Shown: piece by piece, positions 23,130-36,273 of the stretch
How the letters are laid out: the number at the start of each line of letters is the position of its first letter
Position numbering within the stretch: position 1 is the stretch's first letter
Source: Gnetum montanum
Taxonomy: Eukaryota; Streptophyta; Gnetopsida; Gnetales; Gnetaceae
NCBI GenBank assembly: GCA_015680685.1
Contig: MNCI01014438.1
Span: 836,886 to 900,885, forward strand
Length of the DNA: 64,000 nt
Direction of reading: 5' to 3'
Notes under the pieces: generated by a model
The model's database searches: none
Seen by the model: the letters and a program-made list of their open reading frames with translations, nothing else
What the model was told of the DNA's origin: nothing
Position numbers and translations under genes: made by a program

Positions 23130-24500
23130 ATTCCTTCTAGAAGATCTCAAGATGGAATAATCTCATATAAGAGTCAAGCTCCTATGTTAATTTTTAGAAT
23201 AATGATGACTTTATAAGACCTTTACCATGGGCATTACTTTGTTACTCAACTTTCACTTCATCTAGTCCAAAATACCATTAGGATAATCCATTGTATGAGG
23301 CATCAACCTAAAGCTATACTTCAGTTCAATCAATAATATGACTATCATGAGCAACATACTTTTGAAACATGGATATATAAAAAACATCATGCATGCTTCA
23401 AAGCTATGGATTCAAATTTACATGATACACCACTTCTTTAATGCATTGAAGAATAGTGAATGAGTCCACTTAATAAGGTGCAAACTTGCCTTTACAATAG
23501 AAATGCATCAAGCCTTTGAATGGAGAGACATAAATAAACATCTTGTCACTAATCGTGAACTCAAAAGGTCTTATTCTATGACTTGTGTAGCTAGATTGAT
23601 GATCTTGAGCTACTTTGAGCTACTCACAAATCTTCTTGATTTGACCTATCATGCATGAGAATATGTTTAAATTGATTCATAGCCTAAATCACATCCCAAC
23701 ATAAAGGGATTTCAGCAAGGTGTACCATACAAACCTTTATATAGTGCTACTTTCAAACTTACTTGGTAGCTATTGTTGTAGGAAAATTATTCCAATAGCA
23801 ACCAACTATTCTAGTTGTTCGAAGACTACAAGGTACAAGATTGAAAACATATTTTTTAAAACCTATTTAACTCCCTTAACCTACCTATCAGTCTATGGAT
23901 GGTACACTAAAGTTAAATTCAATTTAGTACCTAGTCTATTCATGAATACTTACCAAAATCAAGAAGTGAATTTGCCATTATGATTAAATTTTTTTTTTTG
24001 CAAGAATGGAATTTGAACAATCTTAAGATGAATGATTAGTAACTTTCTTTATGCTAGCTATAGTCTTTGTAGATAGAAGATGTGCTAACTTGGTTGGCAA
24101 GTTGACAACAATGAGAATGACTTCATTTCAATCCCTAGTATAAGGTAAACTAGTAATGAAATTCATACCAATCATCTCCCACTTCTACTTTGGAATAGTG
24201 TGAAGGTACAATTAAACACATAGTTGTTGATGCTTAAGCTTAACTTACTAGTAAGATAAGAATATTTTCATGAATTCTTCAACTTGCTTATTCATGTCTA
24301 GTTACTAGTATAAAATATTTAATATTTGATATATCTTATCATTAGTGAGATAAATATAAAGCCTATTCACATGAGCTCCAATAGATACTAGTACAAGGAA
24401 TTAGGTAGAAAAATTTGATTTTTATGATGAAGCAACTTAAGGATATTTATTACTATTAATGAACCACTAGACTCTCTAAGCTACTCACACCAAGGATCTT
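23130..24500 (-). pseudogene. Element B integrase
   Basis: At 23750-23910 the minus strand encodes YHP, then VKGVK and VLKNMFSILYLVVFEQLE, matching the integrase block 'YHPQTDGQTERVNQVLEDML...W'. The left part near 23150-23330 fits the C-terminal tail. Many stops are present and catalytic residues were not all traceable. The plus-strand open stretch at 23720-23983 is the shadow of this domain. Confidence 0.7.
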
Positions 24501-24559
24501 CTTGATGTTGTACTTAGATCTTGTCTAATATGTTTGGCTAAGTTACTAAGATATAAAGA

Positions 24560-25860
24560 TTACTAGCCACATGACTTAAGTCATCCATAAAAACATTGCA
24601 TTTTTCTATTTAATACAACAGGGTGAGGTCAAAGTTAATAAAAAAATCAACCTATATCCTTTAATCTAGGTTCAAGTATGGTTGATTCATTAGATATTAT
24701 AGCCATTTGTGTTTATTTCAAATTGTTAAACTCTCACCCAAAAGGTAGTTATGTCAAACATTAAATGAAAATACCACCATTCATATTTTGAGATCAACTG
24801 TAGGATAGCTTTTCTTACAAGATTTTAGCTCAAATGAGGCATATGCTACCACTTTAATATCTTGCATAAGGATATATCTAGAACCTTTACTTAATACATT
24901 GGTAACAACATTGAATGATTTATCTAGACTAAGAGAAACTAAAATCAGAATCAAACTCAATCTATTCTTGAGTTCATCAAAAGAATCCTAATAATGAGAG
25001 TTCTATAAGAATCCATCATTCCTTTGCAATAGCTTCATAAAAAGTAAAGACATAAAGAAGAAATTATTAATGAATCTCTTGTAATATCTTGCTAATCCAA
25101 GGAAACTATCAATATCCCTAACATTCTTAGGAATAGGTTAGTCTTGAATAGCTAATATTTTCATGCTGGTTACCACTATAATAATCTTCAAAATGACATG
25201 TCCTAAGAACTAAATATCATGATGCCTAAATAAATACTTTAAAGGTTGAATTAATAACTAATGCTTCCTAAGCATCTATAAAATTATTATCAAATGCTAC
25301 TAATGAAAATCCTTAAATGAAGAGTATACTAATATTTCATTAGTAAATACAATGAAAAATGGTTCAATTATGATATCATGATGTTGTTCATGAGATGCAT
25401 GAACACTAAAAGAACATTAGTAAGTCCAAATGATAAGATCATGAACTGATAGTGATCATATCATATCTTGAAGGTTGATTTTGAAACATCCTCCTCTTTG
25501 ATATGAACCTAATAGTAACCTAACTTTACATCTATCATTGAGAAAACCCAAAATTCTCTAAATTAATTGAAAAAATTATCTATGTGAGTTAAAGGATACT
25601 TATTCTTCATAATTACATGATTTAGTTGTCAATAATCAATGCATAACCTCATGTTACCATTCTTCTTATTGACAAAGAGAATAAAAAAACCCCAATCAGA
25701 AATACTTTGATAAATCATATCCTTGTTTAGCTTCTCCTAAAGTTGAATCTTTAGTTTAGCTAGCTTAACAAGTAACATCATATGTGAAGCCTTAGAGATT
25801 TGCATAGAACTAAGTTTGAGAACAATCTTAAATTGAACATCATTCCTTCGAGGTAAACCA
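24560..25860 (-). pseudogene. Element B reverse transcriptase and RNase H
   Basis: Minus-strand concept: FVNKKNGNMRLCIDY (25625-25675), NHVIMKNKYPL, then KEEDVSKSTFK and LSFGLTNVLLVFMHLMNN (25380-25440), followed by VFTNEIL where VFIDDIL is expected. The catalytic DD is therefore lost. The RNase H part (24.56-25.1 kb) is more eroded. The sequence is closely parallel to the RT of element A at 5.2-5.5 kb. Confidence 0.8.
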
Positions 25861-26330
25861 AAAAATACTAAATAAAAGGCATCAATAAACTCATGAATAA
25901 TAGGGATCTAATTAATCTCTATTAAAGAAGAAGGTTGATTGATTAAAATTATAAAGTATAGATGATCCTTCCATAAAAAGTGGTGAAAAGACCTTGAAGA
26001 GACAAGATCTAACTTAATCTTGCAGTTGCTTGTATGCATGGTCACAGGAATACCATCAAATTTTATGAAGGAAATTTTATTATGATAGAAATCCAAGCTT
26101 TTATATGGATAAGACAGCTAATCCATTTCTAAGATAATATCATAATCTCCTAGATGCATGACATGAAGATTACTAAGCTAGTAGACATCATAAATCATCA
26201 AGGATATAGATTTGCAAACTTGATCCATAGCAAGAACACTACTACCAGTGGTACTAATAGTAAGTTCTTGGACAAGATAATAAATTTTAAAATCCAATAA
26301 TCTAACTATTTTCATAACAAAAAAGGCATG
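25861..26330 (-). pseudogene. Element B protease and protease/RT linker
   Basis: The minus strand at 25908-26096 encodes MDFYHNKISFIKFDGIPVTM, then CKIKLDLVSSRSF, the counterpart of the linker in element A (LDYYHKKFFLVTNDD, then CKIKLDLVSLKSF, at 4755-4878). The YDVILGMDWL-type block is at about 26100-26145 in eroded form. The plus-strand shadow is ignored. Confidence 0.7.
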
Positions 26331-26429
26331 AATGACATGAAAATCAAAGAAAATTCAAATTACAAAATCAAAAATCAGAACTTTTACCTTCATTATGATG
26401 TTGGATTATCCATCAACCTATTGATTAGT

Positions 26430-27200
26430 CAAAGAATACACACATACATGCATTCTAGTATCTTCCTAATTACCTCTAAGTTTACCATCCTATGAAGAAT
26501 CTCCACTACATGAATGCTTTGGATAGTTTTAGCTCTTATGATTAAACTATCGATAGTTGCAGTAACTGGGATAATTGTTTTAGATGTATCCAACCTTCTA
26601 AAAAGTGTAATAGGCAACAAGTTCATAAATGGTGTCACTACCTTGAAACTCCTACTATTGATGATATCCTAAACATTAAACCTCATTGGATCAATCAAAC
26701 TTACCAAAAAATGTTTGATCCCTCTTTTATGAATGAATGTGATGTGCTATCTCTACCAACTAACTAAGCTCTAATTCCATCACTTGAATACATGCATCCT
26801 TATATGTATGAAGATGAAGAGGAAGGCAATGATTAGTAGTGAATGCACAAATACTGCATATGAAATAGTTCACTCTAGCCCTCTGATTAGAATCTAAGTA
26901 AGGCACATATATACTTAGCTTTGAAAACTTTCATTCAAACATGGTCTTGATCCAATTTCCCTGGTAGAGGTGATATAGCTCCTCTTGGTTCACTTCCACA
27001 TACTCTAAATAAATAAAATTCTTATAAGTAGAAAATCATTTAGAAAAACATCATAATGCTTCCAATGACATGTCTTCTACTAAGAACCCCATAAATTACT
27101 AACATAAATATTGAACTTGTAGGTTTTTAATCAAGTTTGATGCATGGGAGTGTAGTTGAACTTGAAGATCTACATAACCTTCTTCAACTAGTCAATGGTA
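26430..27200 (-). pseudogene. Element B gag remnant
   Basis: Minus-strand concept around 26800-27010: FIYLEYVEVNQEELYHLYQG, then KFSKLSIYVPYLDSNQRARV, matching the Ty3 gag pattern 'F..L.QGS..V.EY...F..LSRYAP...'. There are numerous stops. It is placed correctly upstream of the protease. Confidence 0.6.
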
Positions 27201-27234
27201 TTGATAGGATTCTTCATACTTTGAAAGATAGGTT

Positions 27235-28385
27235 GTGATACCTTGGTTTTTTAAAACCTAGTATCTAATATTGTTAATTATTTTCTTAGGATAAAGTACA
27301 CTAGGATAAGGGTATATATTAACATATCTTTCTAGTGGATTATTTTAGTATATTCTAACATCTCTCTTATGATTATGTTTATGATTATGAATCTTGAGGT
27401 TTGAATCCTTGACTTCTTGTTATATGTATTTTGATGTACTATTATTTCAATTATAATTGGTATCTCATGGTATATTACTTATAATCTTGTGTATAATGTA
27501 TCTTCTAATAATCATTTATGTCTTGGCAAAGTTTGAACCTTGGATCTCTTGGAAAATATAAATGTCTTTGTATGATTTGGTGTTATGTTTCTCAAGGTTT
27601 GGAATTTTGAATTTTATCTTATTATATATTTGAAAATATTATCATTTTTTATTTCTTTTCTAGATTATTATGTCTTGGTATCTGGTAATGGTTGATGTAT
27701 CATGTAAAGGGACAAGTTGGAAGGATGATGGTGGTCCATTACTAATATTTTATTTATATTTTCATATTTTATGTTGTTCTAAGATTTAGAATAAACTAAT
27801 AATATGGTTATGAGACATGTTAAATAAATATTTGGGATTTATTCTTGTTATTATTATTTTATCTCGAAACTCATTCTTGGTCATGTAGGCTTATTTTCAT
27901 GTTATTTTTATAACTTAACTCTTTGGTGAACCATTGAACCTTCTTGATAAATACATGTTATCTAATTTTATAAAATATGTTATTAATTATTTATTTCATA
28001 AAATTTCCAAACCCTATCTTTTATGGCTATAAATACTTGGTAACACTACCTCTCTTAGCATAATTAATGCTTTCTGCTTTGTTCCATTCTCTTGTTCATG
28101 GTTATAAGTGATGAATGTCTTAGAGGGTTTATAGATTTAAATTTGTTGTTTCTTGGAGAAGCTTGGATTTTAGTAAGTCTCTTCAAGTAGAGGAACTATT
28201 GTTTATTCCATCAATTTTAATAAGTAGTTTACCTTCTTATATATTCTTTCCTTTTATGATGTTCTACATTCTTGATCCAATCATATTGCATGTGTTGCCG
28301 ATCTAATCCTAGTTTTTGGTGAATCTTTTCATAATTTACTATTTTTATAATTTTTCTCTCTGTGTTTCAAATTATACTTCTGCCT
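27235..28385 (+). repeat. Possible plus-strand LTR fragment
   Basis: It starts TGTGATACCTTGG, like an LTR terminus. A TATA-like 'ctataaatacttgg' occurs near 28027, a layout similar to the LTR at 18785 (TATA about 650 bp in). There is no second copy and no primer site, so the call is tentative. It would face element B head to head. Confidence 0.35.
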
Positions 28386-29668
28386 ATATCATCTCCTCGT
28401 AGTAATGATGGTGGTGGTAGTTTCTTTTTCCATCATGATCTAGATTACAATGGATCTAGGGGTTGTGATGAAAGTCATGAGAGATATTTGGTGCATTTTT
28501 TGGAGTAGCAATGCATGCATAAAATTTGATATAAATGATTAATTTCAATGGCTATGACTAGATAACATTTTAGAAATGTATGGGCATGTCAATATTAATG
28601 AAAACCTAGGAAATTTGACCTCTTAGATTGATTCATTAACAAGAGTTGAAAAAAAAAAAAGGAAAGGAAAGAATGTTGATATGGAAATAGGTAGGTCCTT
28701 ATCATCGTAAAGTTTAATTAGAAGATAATTTCAACCTAATGGCACACTACTTAGTTAATGTTATTAAAGTAAAGCTAATTTATAGCATTGTTTAAACCTT
28801 GTAATGTATGATCTATATTAATAAACCATAGGTGATAGTGAGGAGATTAGAACATAGGATAGTTATAAGGTTGATACTAGTTAGAATGTAATCCAATAGT
28901 TGGTTAGGACACACATGAGTATTTATAACCCAAAAGTTGATTTTTTCTTACATTAGGATTGGCTTAAATAGATAAGAGACTACACCAAATAGTCCTTAAT
29001 GGTTAGTTAAAGTTAGCAACAATCTTATTGTTATTCTAATATTGGATGTAATAACTCATGGAATATAACTAGCAATGAAAATCCCAAGTTAATAAGGTAA
29101 GTAATGCATTAATGATATAGTTAATGGGATAAATTATGCATAAATGATAGAGCTAATTTTTTAATTATTATATTAAAAATAACATTCTTATTCTAATTAA
29201 TGATTAAGTTAATTATATTTGTTGTTAGTTCTAAAAATGTACCTTGCAATGTGGGTCTTATCTTCTAGTTTTTTCTAGATAGCATCAAGATGGTTTCCTT
29301 CATGGTGAAGGTCTTCTAAACCTTTCTATAATTGTTTCATGGACATTTTTAGTTATGAGGCTTGGATGATATTTTTAGTGATGTGGTAGACACTAGATTG
29401 AAGTGCACTGCAAAAGTATAGATGATCTAGGATACTTGACAATCAAGGGATCCAACAATTATGGTAATAATAAAGTCATGTTATGGATCGATAAATGGAT
29501 CATGTGGTTATTTTATATATCTCTTATAATTTATATCTCAAGGATTTGTGCTTATTATTATATCATAATATTATATCAATGTTTGTTCAAATATGCTATT
29601 TGGTTATTAAGGTTTAAACTTGATGATATAAGGTTATTTAATGGTTTAATTTTAGATTTTAATTTTTT
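28386..29668. other. Unassigned AT-rich stretch
   Basis: A Gly/Ser-rich plus-strand start at 28395-28520 could be the N-terminus of a gypsy gag, followed by a poly-A run at 28649. From 28.7 to 29.67 kb I see no domain. The open stretch at 29403-29735 has low-complexity hydrophobic content and overlaps the end of a minus-strand LTR, so it is not a gene. Confidence 0.35.
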
Positions 29669-30251
29669 TATAACACCTTCATTCCTAGACCTTAGGTTGG
29701 ATAGCATTATGTTTGGTAAAATGCCTAACAAATGATTGGCCACAACAAACATCAAGATAATGAATGAACTATGCAATGAAAGGAAACAAGGAAACCTAGT
29801 GTGAAGTCATGACCCAAGGAATGAGAGGAAACTAAATAGTGGAAGAAAGAACTACATAAATACAAAAACATGATATACATAAATGTTGAAAACAAAATTT
29901 AACTATCAAGAAAATAACATATATATTGCAAATCTAAATCTCCAAAATAAATTTATATAAATGACATAATATCATACGTTTAATCCATACATAATCCATA
30001 TATTTAAAAACTAGAAAAAGAGAAATAATGTCTAATATAATGATAAAATGCCATATATATAGTCAATCCTCAAAAATAAAAACATATCATCATCATTCAA
30101 ACTAAAAACAACTTAACAATTCATCCAAGATCTCTAATGTCCTTCCAATTTAGTAAACCTATAAATAAAATGGGATATTAGTATAAAACTGAGTAAGAAA
30201 CCTTGAAACCATCTCTAATCAATGAATGGAAAAATCTCATGGAAGCCAAGA
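29669..30251 (-). repeat. Element C 3' LTR, distal part
   Basis: The end 'tataacaccttcattcctag...cttaggttgg' is the reverse complement of the A-family LTR terminus. Further in, the stretch at 30125-30235 matches element A 10535-10660 in reverse ('tatactaat', 'ccattttattt', 'gagatcttgga'). It is interrupted exactly at the target duplication 30247-30251. Confidence 0.8.
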
Positions 30252-31410
30252 GTGAGGATAAATAACTTAGAAGGGGGGTTGGATAAGTTCACCAAATTGA
30301 AATTGCACTAGCCACATGAACACACCAAATTTTATGCGGTTACCCAAATTGAGTAATTCCACACTCGGTGGGTAGAATCTATGCACACCTCCAGACTTTG
30401 TTTCTTTAAAAATTTGGTTTAGAGGATACCACAACCTTTACATGGCTTGAGCTCCACTAAGGAGAGTTTCATCACTGTGACAACTCTCAACCCCTCAAGG
30501 TCCCAACAAGCTCAAGAGTGGTTTAAAGGATCCCACAAGCTATATAAAATAAACCTGTGATCCAAAGTGTTTTGATGTAGAAAAATAACTCAATATTTTA
30601 GGATCTTGACAAGCTCTAAAAGGATGCCTTATTGCAATAAGCACATCAATCCCATAGGGCAATAAGAAAAGAAAAGAAATTACAAGGAGATAATGTAACT
30701 AAATTTACAAATTCGTTGCACAATAAAGTATAGTTCCATAACAAATTAAACAAATGATGTGATAATTCAAATACACAAGTACAATAGCATAAGATAGACA
30801 ATGATGAATTTTATGTTGAAAATACTTGCACAATATCCAAAATATTCAAGTATTCTTATAGCCTCAAAGTTTCCAACAATACCTAAAAATTCATGCAATG
30901 GCTATCTAATAACTAGTGTAGACATCTACTTTGAGATTGGAACATCTCTCTAAAATTAACTTCAACTTTGGGGAGATGTCTCCTTTGAAGGTTGGACATC
31001 TCTTTGGAGATGTCTCTTCTATAATGGAGACATCTCCTAAAAATAGTTGACATATCCTCAATTTTTGCACTTTGGAGTTTGAGGCATTTCCTTGTCCATT
31101 TGACATCTTGGTAGTGTTATGAACATCTTTGTTTGGCTCATAGAATCCTCTTGAATCCTAGCTCTTATCTTATCATCCCAAAATAGCTCTCATTTTGAAG
31201 TCTTGATCTTATTTTCATCTCCATGTAGCTCTTGTTTTGACTCATAATTTGATCTTTGTTCCAACCTAATATCTTGATACATCAAAGTTCTTGATTATGC
31301 TATTGTCCCAATTTGATCTTGCTCTTAATATATCCCAAGACTTGCAAGGTAATACAAACACATTTTCCACATTCTACATTTTATAGGTTTTTGACATACC
31401 AAAAGGTCAA
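30252..31410 (-). repeat. TR-GAG-like 3' LTR (minus)
   Basis: It is homologous to 35118-36273 and, in reverse, to 11466-12534. It holds the cluster of AGATGTCT/AGACATCT motifs (about 30920-31045) and the conserved box 'cttatagcc' (complement of GGCTATAAG) near 30855. Confidence 0.85.
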
Positions 31411-31426
31411 TAATCTCCCCCTTTTT
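31411..31426 (-). other. Polypurine tract of TR-GAG-like element
   Basis: Read on the minus strand it is AAAAAGGGGGAGATTA, directly before the 3' LTR start TTGACCTTTTGG. Confidence 0.8.
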
Positions 31427-33890
31427 GGCAATGTCCAAAACTTGAGAAAATGGATGAGCATAATATCATAACATTATATAATAATCAATAAAAGCTCAAA
31501 CATTTGTGTGTGTGTGTGTGTAGAAAATAACAATCTATCTTCATTAATGCACATAAAACCTATCTTTAAAAATTTATCATAAAATGAGCAACATTATATA
31601 GTATGCATGACCAATATCACAAAAACTCTCCTCCCTTTTTGGAAAACACATAGAAGGAGGGGATCATGAAAAGTACCTATCCAAACATCTTCAAAAAAAA
31701 AAAAATGTTCCTTAAGATAAATGTTCATAAGATCATATGGTAATCCCATAGAGATTCAAACATTTAGCTAAGGAAGAAAATCATTTAAAGAGTACACATC
31801 TCTTAGCATTAGTTTCATAGGGATGATTATGTGAAACCAATTTCCATTAAGAGCTACTTCTTATTTGTCCACAAGGTTAAAATTAATGAGCCACAATTGA
31901 TCCAAACACAACTAAGCAAGCCATAAGTATTTAAAAACAAAGGTCAAAGTTTAAATTTTGAGCATTGAGAATCATGTAACCTATGTTTTAAACCAATTAT
32001 TCCATTAGAAACAAATAACCCAATATCTCATGATTCTATATTCGCTCAATATTCTACTCCTTTTGAAGCTTCAATAGTAGAACAAGGCATAGAAATTCCA
32101 TTGCAAGAGAGTAAATACATGCTTATCTAATTTTCAAGAATTAGATGAAATACTCACAAGAAAGGTCAAAGAAACATAACTTATCATGCTAAATATTTTA
32201 AAAATAACCAAACAGATTCTTACCAAGATGTCCATACAACAATTTGTATATAGCCATATCAATTTTAAATACCAGTAACAAGAAATACATCACAAGGTAA
32301 AATATCCAAAATATATCTTGATCAAAATTTAACTCATACTTTTACCTTGGATACTTTTCCATACTCTTAAATGAATAGTCCTCTTCTTACTCATTTTTAG
32401 TTATGGGTGTTGGAGTGTGAAGTCTTTTTGGTTGAGTATTTTTTGGTAAAATTCTCAAAATTCTTTTCTTACACATGTGGCCTATAAGATGATAATTATT
32501 GATGAGGTACAGGCTCCCCTTGCACACATGCTTTTATTTTTTCTTAGTCTCTTTGGTAATAATACATCTAATGTAGAGATATTGGTATTCTTTGCTTGAG
32601 CCTTTTAGGATCTTCATGCTACATAGAAATTCTAGGATCAAGTATGGAGACTAAGGTCTCACATTAGTAAATCATTCAACAATGAAGATGTAAAACTTTT
32701 TAATGCTTATTGCAAGAAATTTCTTCCTAGATGTTTTCCACAAGAATTTGGAGTATTTTGAATATTTTCCATTCGAAATACCACATCATAGCTTTTCCTT
32801 TTTTTTTCTTTGTTGACATAGACATCTTTGGTTCTATGTAGATGTTTACTGTGAAAGCTTTTCTTGTGGGAGAGACATCTACTATTTTTGGTAGATGTTT
32901 ACTTTGGTCTTGAGACAAGTACACTTCAAAAAAGATGTCTATGGACATCTATCTTTCTGGGAAGATGTCTATCTTGTAGATGCCAAAAATAAAAATGCTT
33001 GTTGTGATGTTAAGAGCCTCTGGATGCCTGCTAACAAGTTGCTATAGATCCTGGAACCTCCTAAACTCATCAAATTAAGTCTAAAACATCTCCAAACATG
33101 GAAAAACATGTTGCAATCATCAAAAGAAAATCAACACAAGAAAACAAACTTAAACATCATACATTCAGTGAGAAATACACAAAGGCTAGGTGATGTTTCC
33201 ATAAATCTAGAGTGCCATATCAAGATCAAGTTTGGAGACTTTTGAAAGCAAGGCCTCTATTAATAGTACTTTATGATAAATATAGCAAACAATTCATATG
33301 TTTAAGAAATTCCTTTTGAAATGTTATTTTTCTTATAAGATACATGAATTACATTAAATGTACCTATTCAAATGCTTCACTTATCATACTTTAAAAATCT
33401 TCTAAAAACAATTGGACTTCATGATTTCACAAGGAATCAATAATGCCATGGTTTAATTAAGAGTTTGAAGCACAAACATATATGTTTAAATAACATTAAA
33501 TGTTCAACAAGGATCTTTTGGTCTATAGGGTTTAGTGTTAAGAGTTAAGGTTTTTATACCACTTGAATCCACTATATTCTAGTTAAGTCATGATTTATCA
33601 ACAAAAATTTTAAAAGTAGCACAAGTAGGATATTATAGAATATTATAGCTTTAAATAATTGCAAGATTAAGTGGAAACTTCTTTGGATTTCCAACAGCTT
33701 CCATTCAACCATAAATTAATCTAGTCTAATATCATCAAGTCAAGGAATAATGATTATACCTATACTTAACATTACTTACCTTGCTTGCTGATAGAGATCA
33801 AGATGTCTAAGGAGATTGGAATTGAGGTTCTTCTTTTGAAGTTTCTTCTTTCATACCAATTTTGTTTATTTCTAATTTCTTACTTCCTTT
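31427..33890 (-). other. Internal spacer of TR-GAG-like element, no pol
   Basis: No RT, integrase or RNase H motif is visible in 2.46 kb. A (GT)n run sits at about 31505-31521. Around 32.4-32.7 kb the minus strand has weakly coding-like segments (LIGHMCKKRI in concept) that I cannot assign. At 32.82-33.0 kb the AGATGTCT/AGACATCT motif is repeated at least six times. Confidence 0.5.
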
Positions 33891-33899
33891 CACAAAATT

Positions 33900-35075
33900 G
33901 TTGAGACTTATTTCATTTCTCTTGATTCTCCACACCTTTTTGTTCTCTTTACCCTTTTGATTTATCCTCTATTCCTTTTTGCCCTGAAATATTTCCATTC
34001 TAAATGCATTTGGGTAAGACCAAGGAATCTTATAATATGACTAGGTGTTCATGTGATAATATTTTAAATTTCAATTCCATTTCTTATGCCTGAACCTATT
34101 ATAGTAATAACATCTAACCTTTCTATTGTGGTTAAATTGATTAAACCTTAGAGCTGCTCTTGGTTGGAATGTAGCACTTGTTGACACTTCAATCTTTGGA
34201 GAAGCCTTCTATTGAGATGGAGTTTGTTGATGCTTCTTCTTATGTACAACATCTTAGCCCACTCTTATCATGTGGACTTCTTCCTTATCCTAGAATCATT
34301 CGAAGGGATTCTTTTTCTTTGACAAGCCTATCATTTACAAGTTTGACATGTGCAAGTTCTTCCTTAATTTGCTCATAGGACAAGGTTAGTTTTTTATTCT
34401 TAGCCCTTAGGTCTGAGTTTTATTTTATGAGGTCGAAAGTTTTCATATTTAATAAGGAGAGATCTTGATCCCTATTCTTCAATTCCTTGTTCAACTTTAT
34501 ACAAAGACTTTTAAGAAAACACAAGAGTTCATACCTTTCTTTATTAGTTTTAATTTGATCATCATCATCAAAAAGGCTAGCATTATCATTTGTGAGATCC
34601 ATGTAGATGAGGTGTGAGTCCTTTGTAATGTTACCTACCTCTTCTTCACTTTGTTCTCCATTGTTCCAATTACTGTAGATAATTTTTGCCTTTTTATCTT
34701 CTTGATTTGTTTCCTCTTCATCATCCCAACTTGTATAGATGCTACTTCTTCTCCTTCTTTCTTCACTGTACTCTTTCTTTTGTAACTTGTAAGAATTAGG
34801 ACACTTAGAGGCCATATGACCTCTTCTACCACATATCTAGCACTCCATAGAAATGATATCAAAATTTGAAAGATTAGATTATTTAACTCTTTTCTTAGTT
34901 TTGCTACACAAAATGCTGCTAGTGAGTTGAGTGCATTCATTTAAGATGAATGCCAAAACTAGGAATCTTACATATTTAAAGAGTTATTGCATTTGAGTCT
35001 TCTAGCATGTAAAGGTAACCCCATTGAACATTGGTTACTTTATGTATGATCCTTCTTCCATTGTTCACTCTTGAG
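33900..35075 (-). pseudogene. TR-GAG-like gag, minus copy with internal deletion
   Basis: It starts MEEGSYIK, then PMFNG (about 35070), parallel to MKGTSYTKPPMFYG of the plus copy. Most of the UBN2 domain is then missing: within about 150 bp it reaches the zinc knuckle MEC*ICGRRGHMASKC (34795-34850), whose Trp codon has become TAG. The acidic/charged region follows (SWDDEEETNQEDKK, then KERYELLCFLKSL), open for 131 codons at 34420-34815. A second eroded knuckle (CYYYN, then HKKW) lies near 34090. It matches the plus copy at 12.59-14.48 kb in order and spacing, except for the deletion. Confidence 0.8.
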
Positions 35076-35103
35076 TTGTTACACTTAAAACTAGGATTAC
35101 TGG

Positions 35104-35117
35104 GTTTTAATACCACT
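35104..35117 (-). other. Primer-binding-site remnant (tRNA-iMet type)
   Basis: The minus strand reads AGTGGTATTAAAAC just inside the 5' LTR, a decayed form of ATTGGTATCAGAGC. Confidence 0.65.
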
Positions 35118-36273
35118 TAAAGATTGAGAACTTAGAAGGGGGGTTGAATAACTTTACCAAATTGAAATTACACTAGCCACATGAACACACCAAATCTTAT
35201 GTTGTTTCCCAGCTTAAGTATCTCCACACTTGGAGGGTAGAATCTATGCACACCTTCAAACTTTGTTTCTTAAAAAATTTAGTTTAGATGACACCACAAT
35301 TTTTACAAAGCTTGAGCTTTGCTAAGGAGAGTTTCATTGCTATGAAAAATCTCAACCTTGCAAGGTCCCAACAAGCTCAAGAGAAATTTTAAGGATCCCA
35401 CAACCTATAAAAAATAAAGCTATACTTCAGTGTATTTTGACATAGAAAAACAACTCAATCTCATAGGCTCCTAAAAAGCTCTAAGAGGATGCCTTTGTGT
35501 AAGAAGCACATCAACCCCATAGGGCAACAAGAAGAAAAAAAATTACAAGGAGAGAATGTAACTCAATTTACAAATTCCTTGTACAATGAAGTACAGTTCC
35601 ATAACAAATCAAATAAATGATGTGAAAATTCAAATACACAACTACAATAGAATAAGATAGATAATCATGGATTTTATGTTGATAATACCTGCACAATACT
35701 GTAGATATTAAAGTCTTCTTATAGCCTCATAGTTTCCAAAAACACCTCGTAATTCATGCAAAAACTATTTAATGGCTAGTGTAGACATCTCCTGTGAGAT
35801 TGGGACATGTCTTTGAAATTAGCTTCAACTCTAGGGAGATAGCTTCTTTGAAAGTGGAACGTCTCTTGGGAGACTTCTCTTCTGCAATGTAGACATCTCC
35901 TAAAAATAATATATGTTTCTTCACTTTTTTCACTTTGGAGTCTAAGGCATTCCTTGTCCATTTGACATCTTGGTAGTGTTTAGAACATATTCATTTGGCT
36001 CGTAGACTCCTCTTGAACCCTAGCTCTTATCTTATCATCCCAATTTAGCTCTCATTTTGAAGTCTTGGATCTTCTTCTCATGTCAATGTAGCTCTCGTTT
36101 TGACTCAGAATTTTTTATTTATCCCAATCTAATGTCCTGATACATTAAGGTTCTTGATTATGCTATTGTCCCAATGTCATCTTGCTCTTGATCTACCCTT
36201 ATAATTGCAAGGAAATACAAACACATTTTCAACATTCTACATTTTCTATGTTTTTGACATACCAAAAGATCAA
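35118..36273 (-). repeat. TR-GAG-like 5' LTR (minus)
   Basis: It is homologous to 30252-31410 throughout. It begins (minus sense) TTGATCTTTTGGTATGTC after the target duplication. It carries the same motif cluster (about 35785-35900) and CTATAAG box near 35716. Confidence 0.85.

Larger units (their letters stand above)
20617..27200 (-). mobile_element. Ty3/gypsy element B, minus strand, 5' LTR missing
   Basis: Read right to left the order is gag (27.2-26.43 kb), protease, RT, RNase H, integrase, a short purine-rich tract (23111-23123) and an LTR. This is the Ty3/gypsy order, and LTR and pol resemble element A. The 5' LTR expected right of 27.2 kb is not seen; a plus-oriented LTR-like sequence starts at 27235 instead. 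All frames are broken. Confidence 0.75.
30252..36273 (-). mobile_element. Complete TR-GAG-like LTR element, minus strand (6.0 kb)
   Basis: Two homologous LTRs (30252-31410 and 35118-36273), a primer-site remnant, a gag pseudogene and a polypurine tract are present, but no pol domain. The 5 bp duplication CAAGA flanks it at 30247-30251 and 36274-36278. The flanks rejoin into a continuous A-family LTR. By eye the two LTRs differ at roughly 10-15% of positions, so the insertion is old, though younger than element C. Termini are TTG...CAC by this target duplication; the exact terminal base is uncertain by 1-2. Confidence 0.85.

Noticed and set aside
31505-31521. (GT)n run as a regulatory element
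   Set aside because: A short microsatellite in a non-coding spacer with no supporting context.
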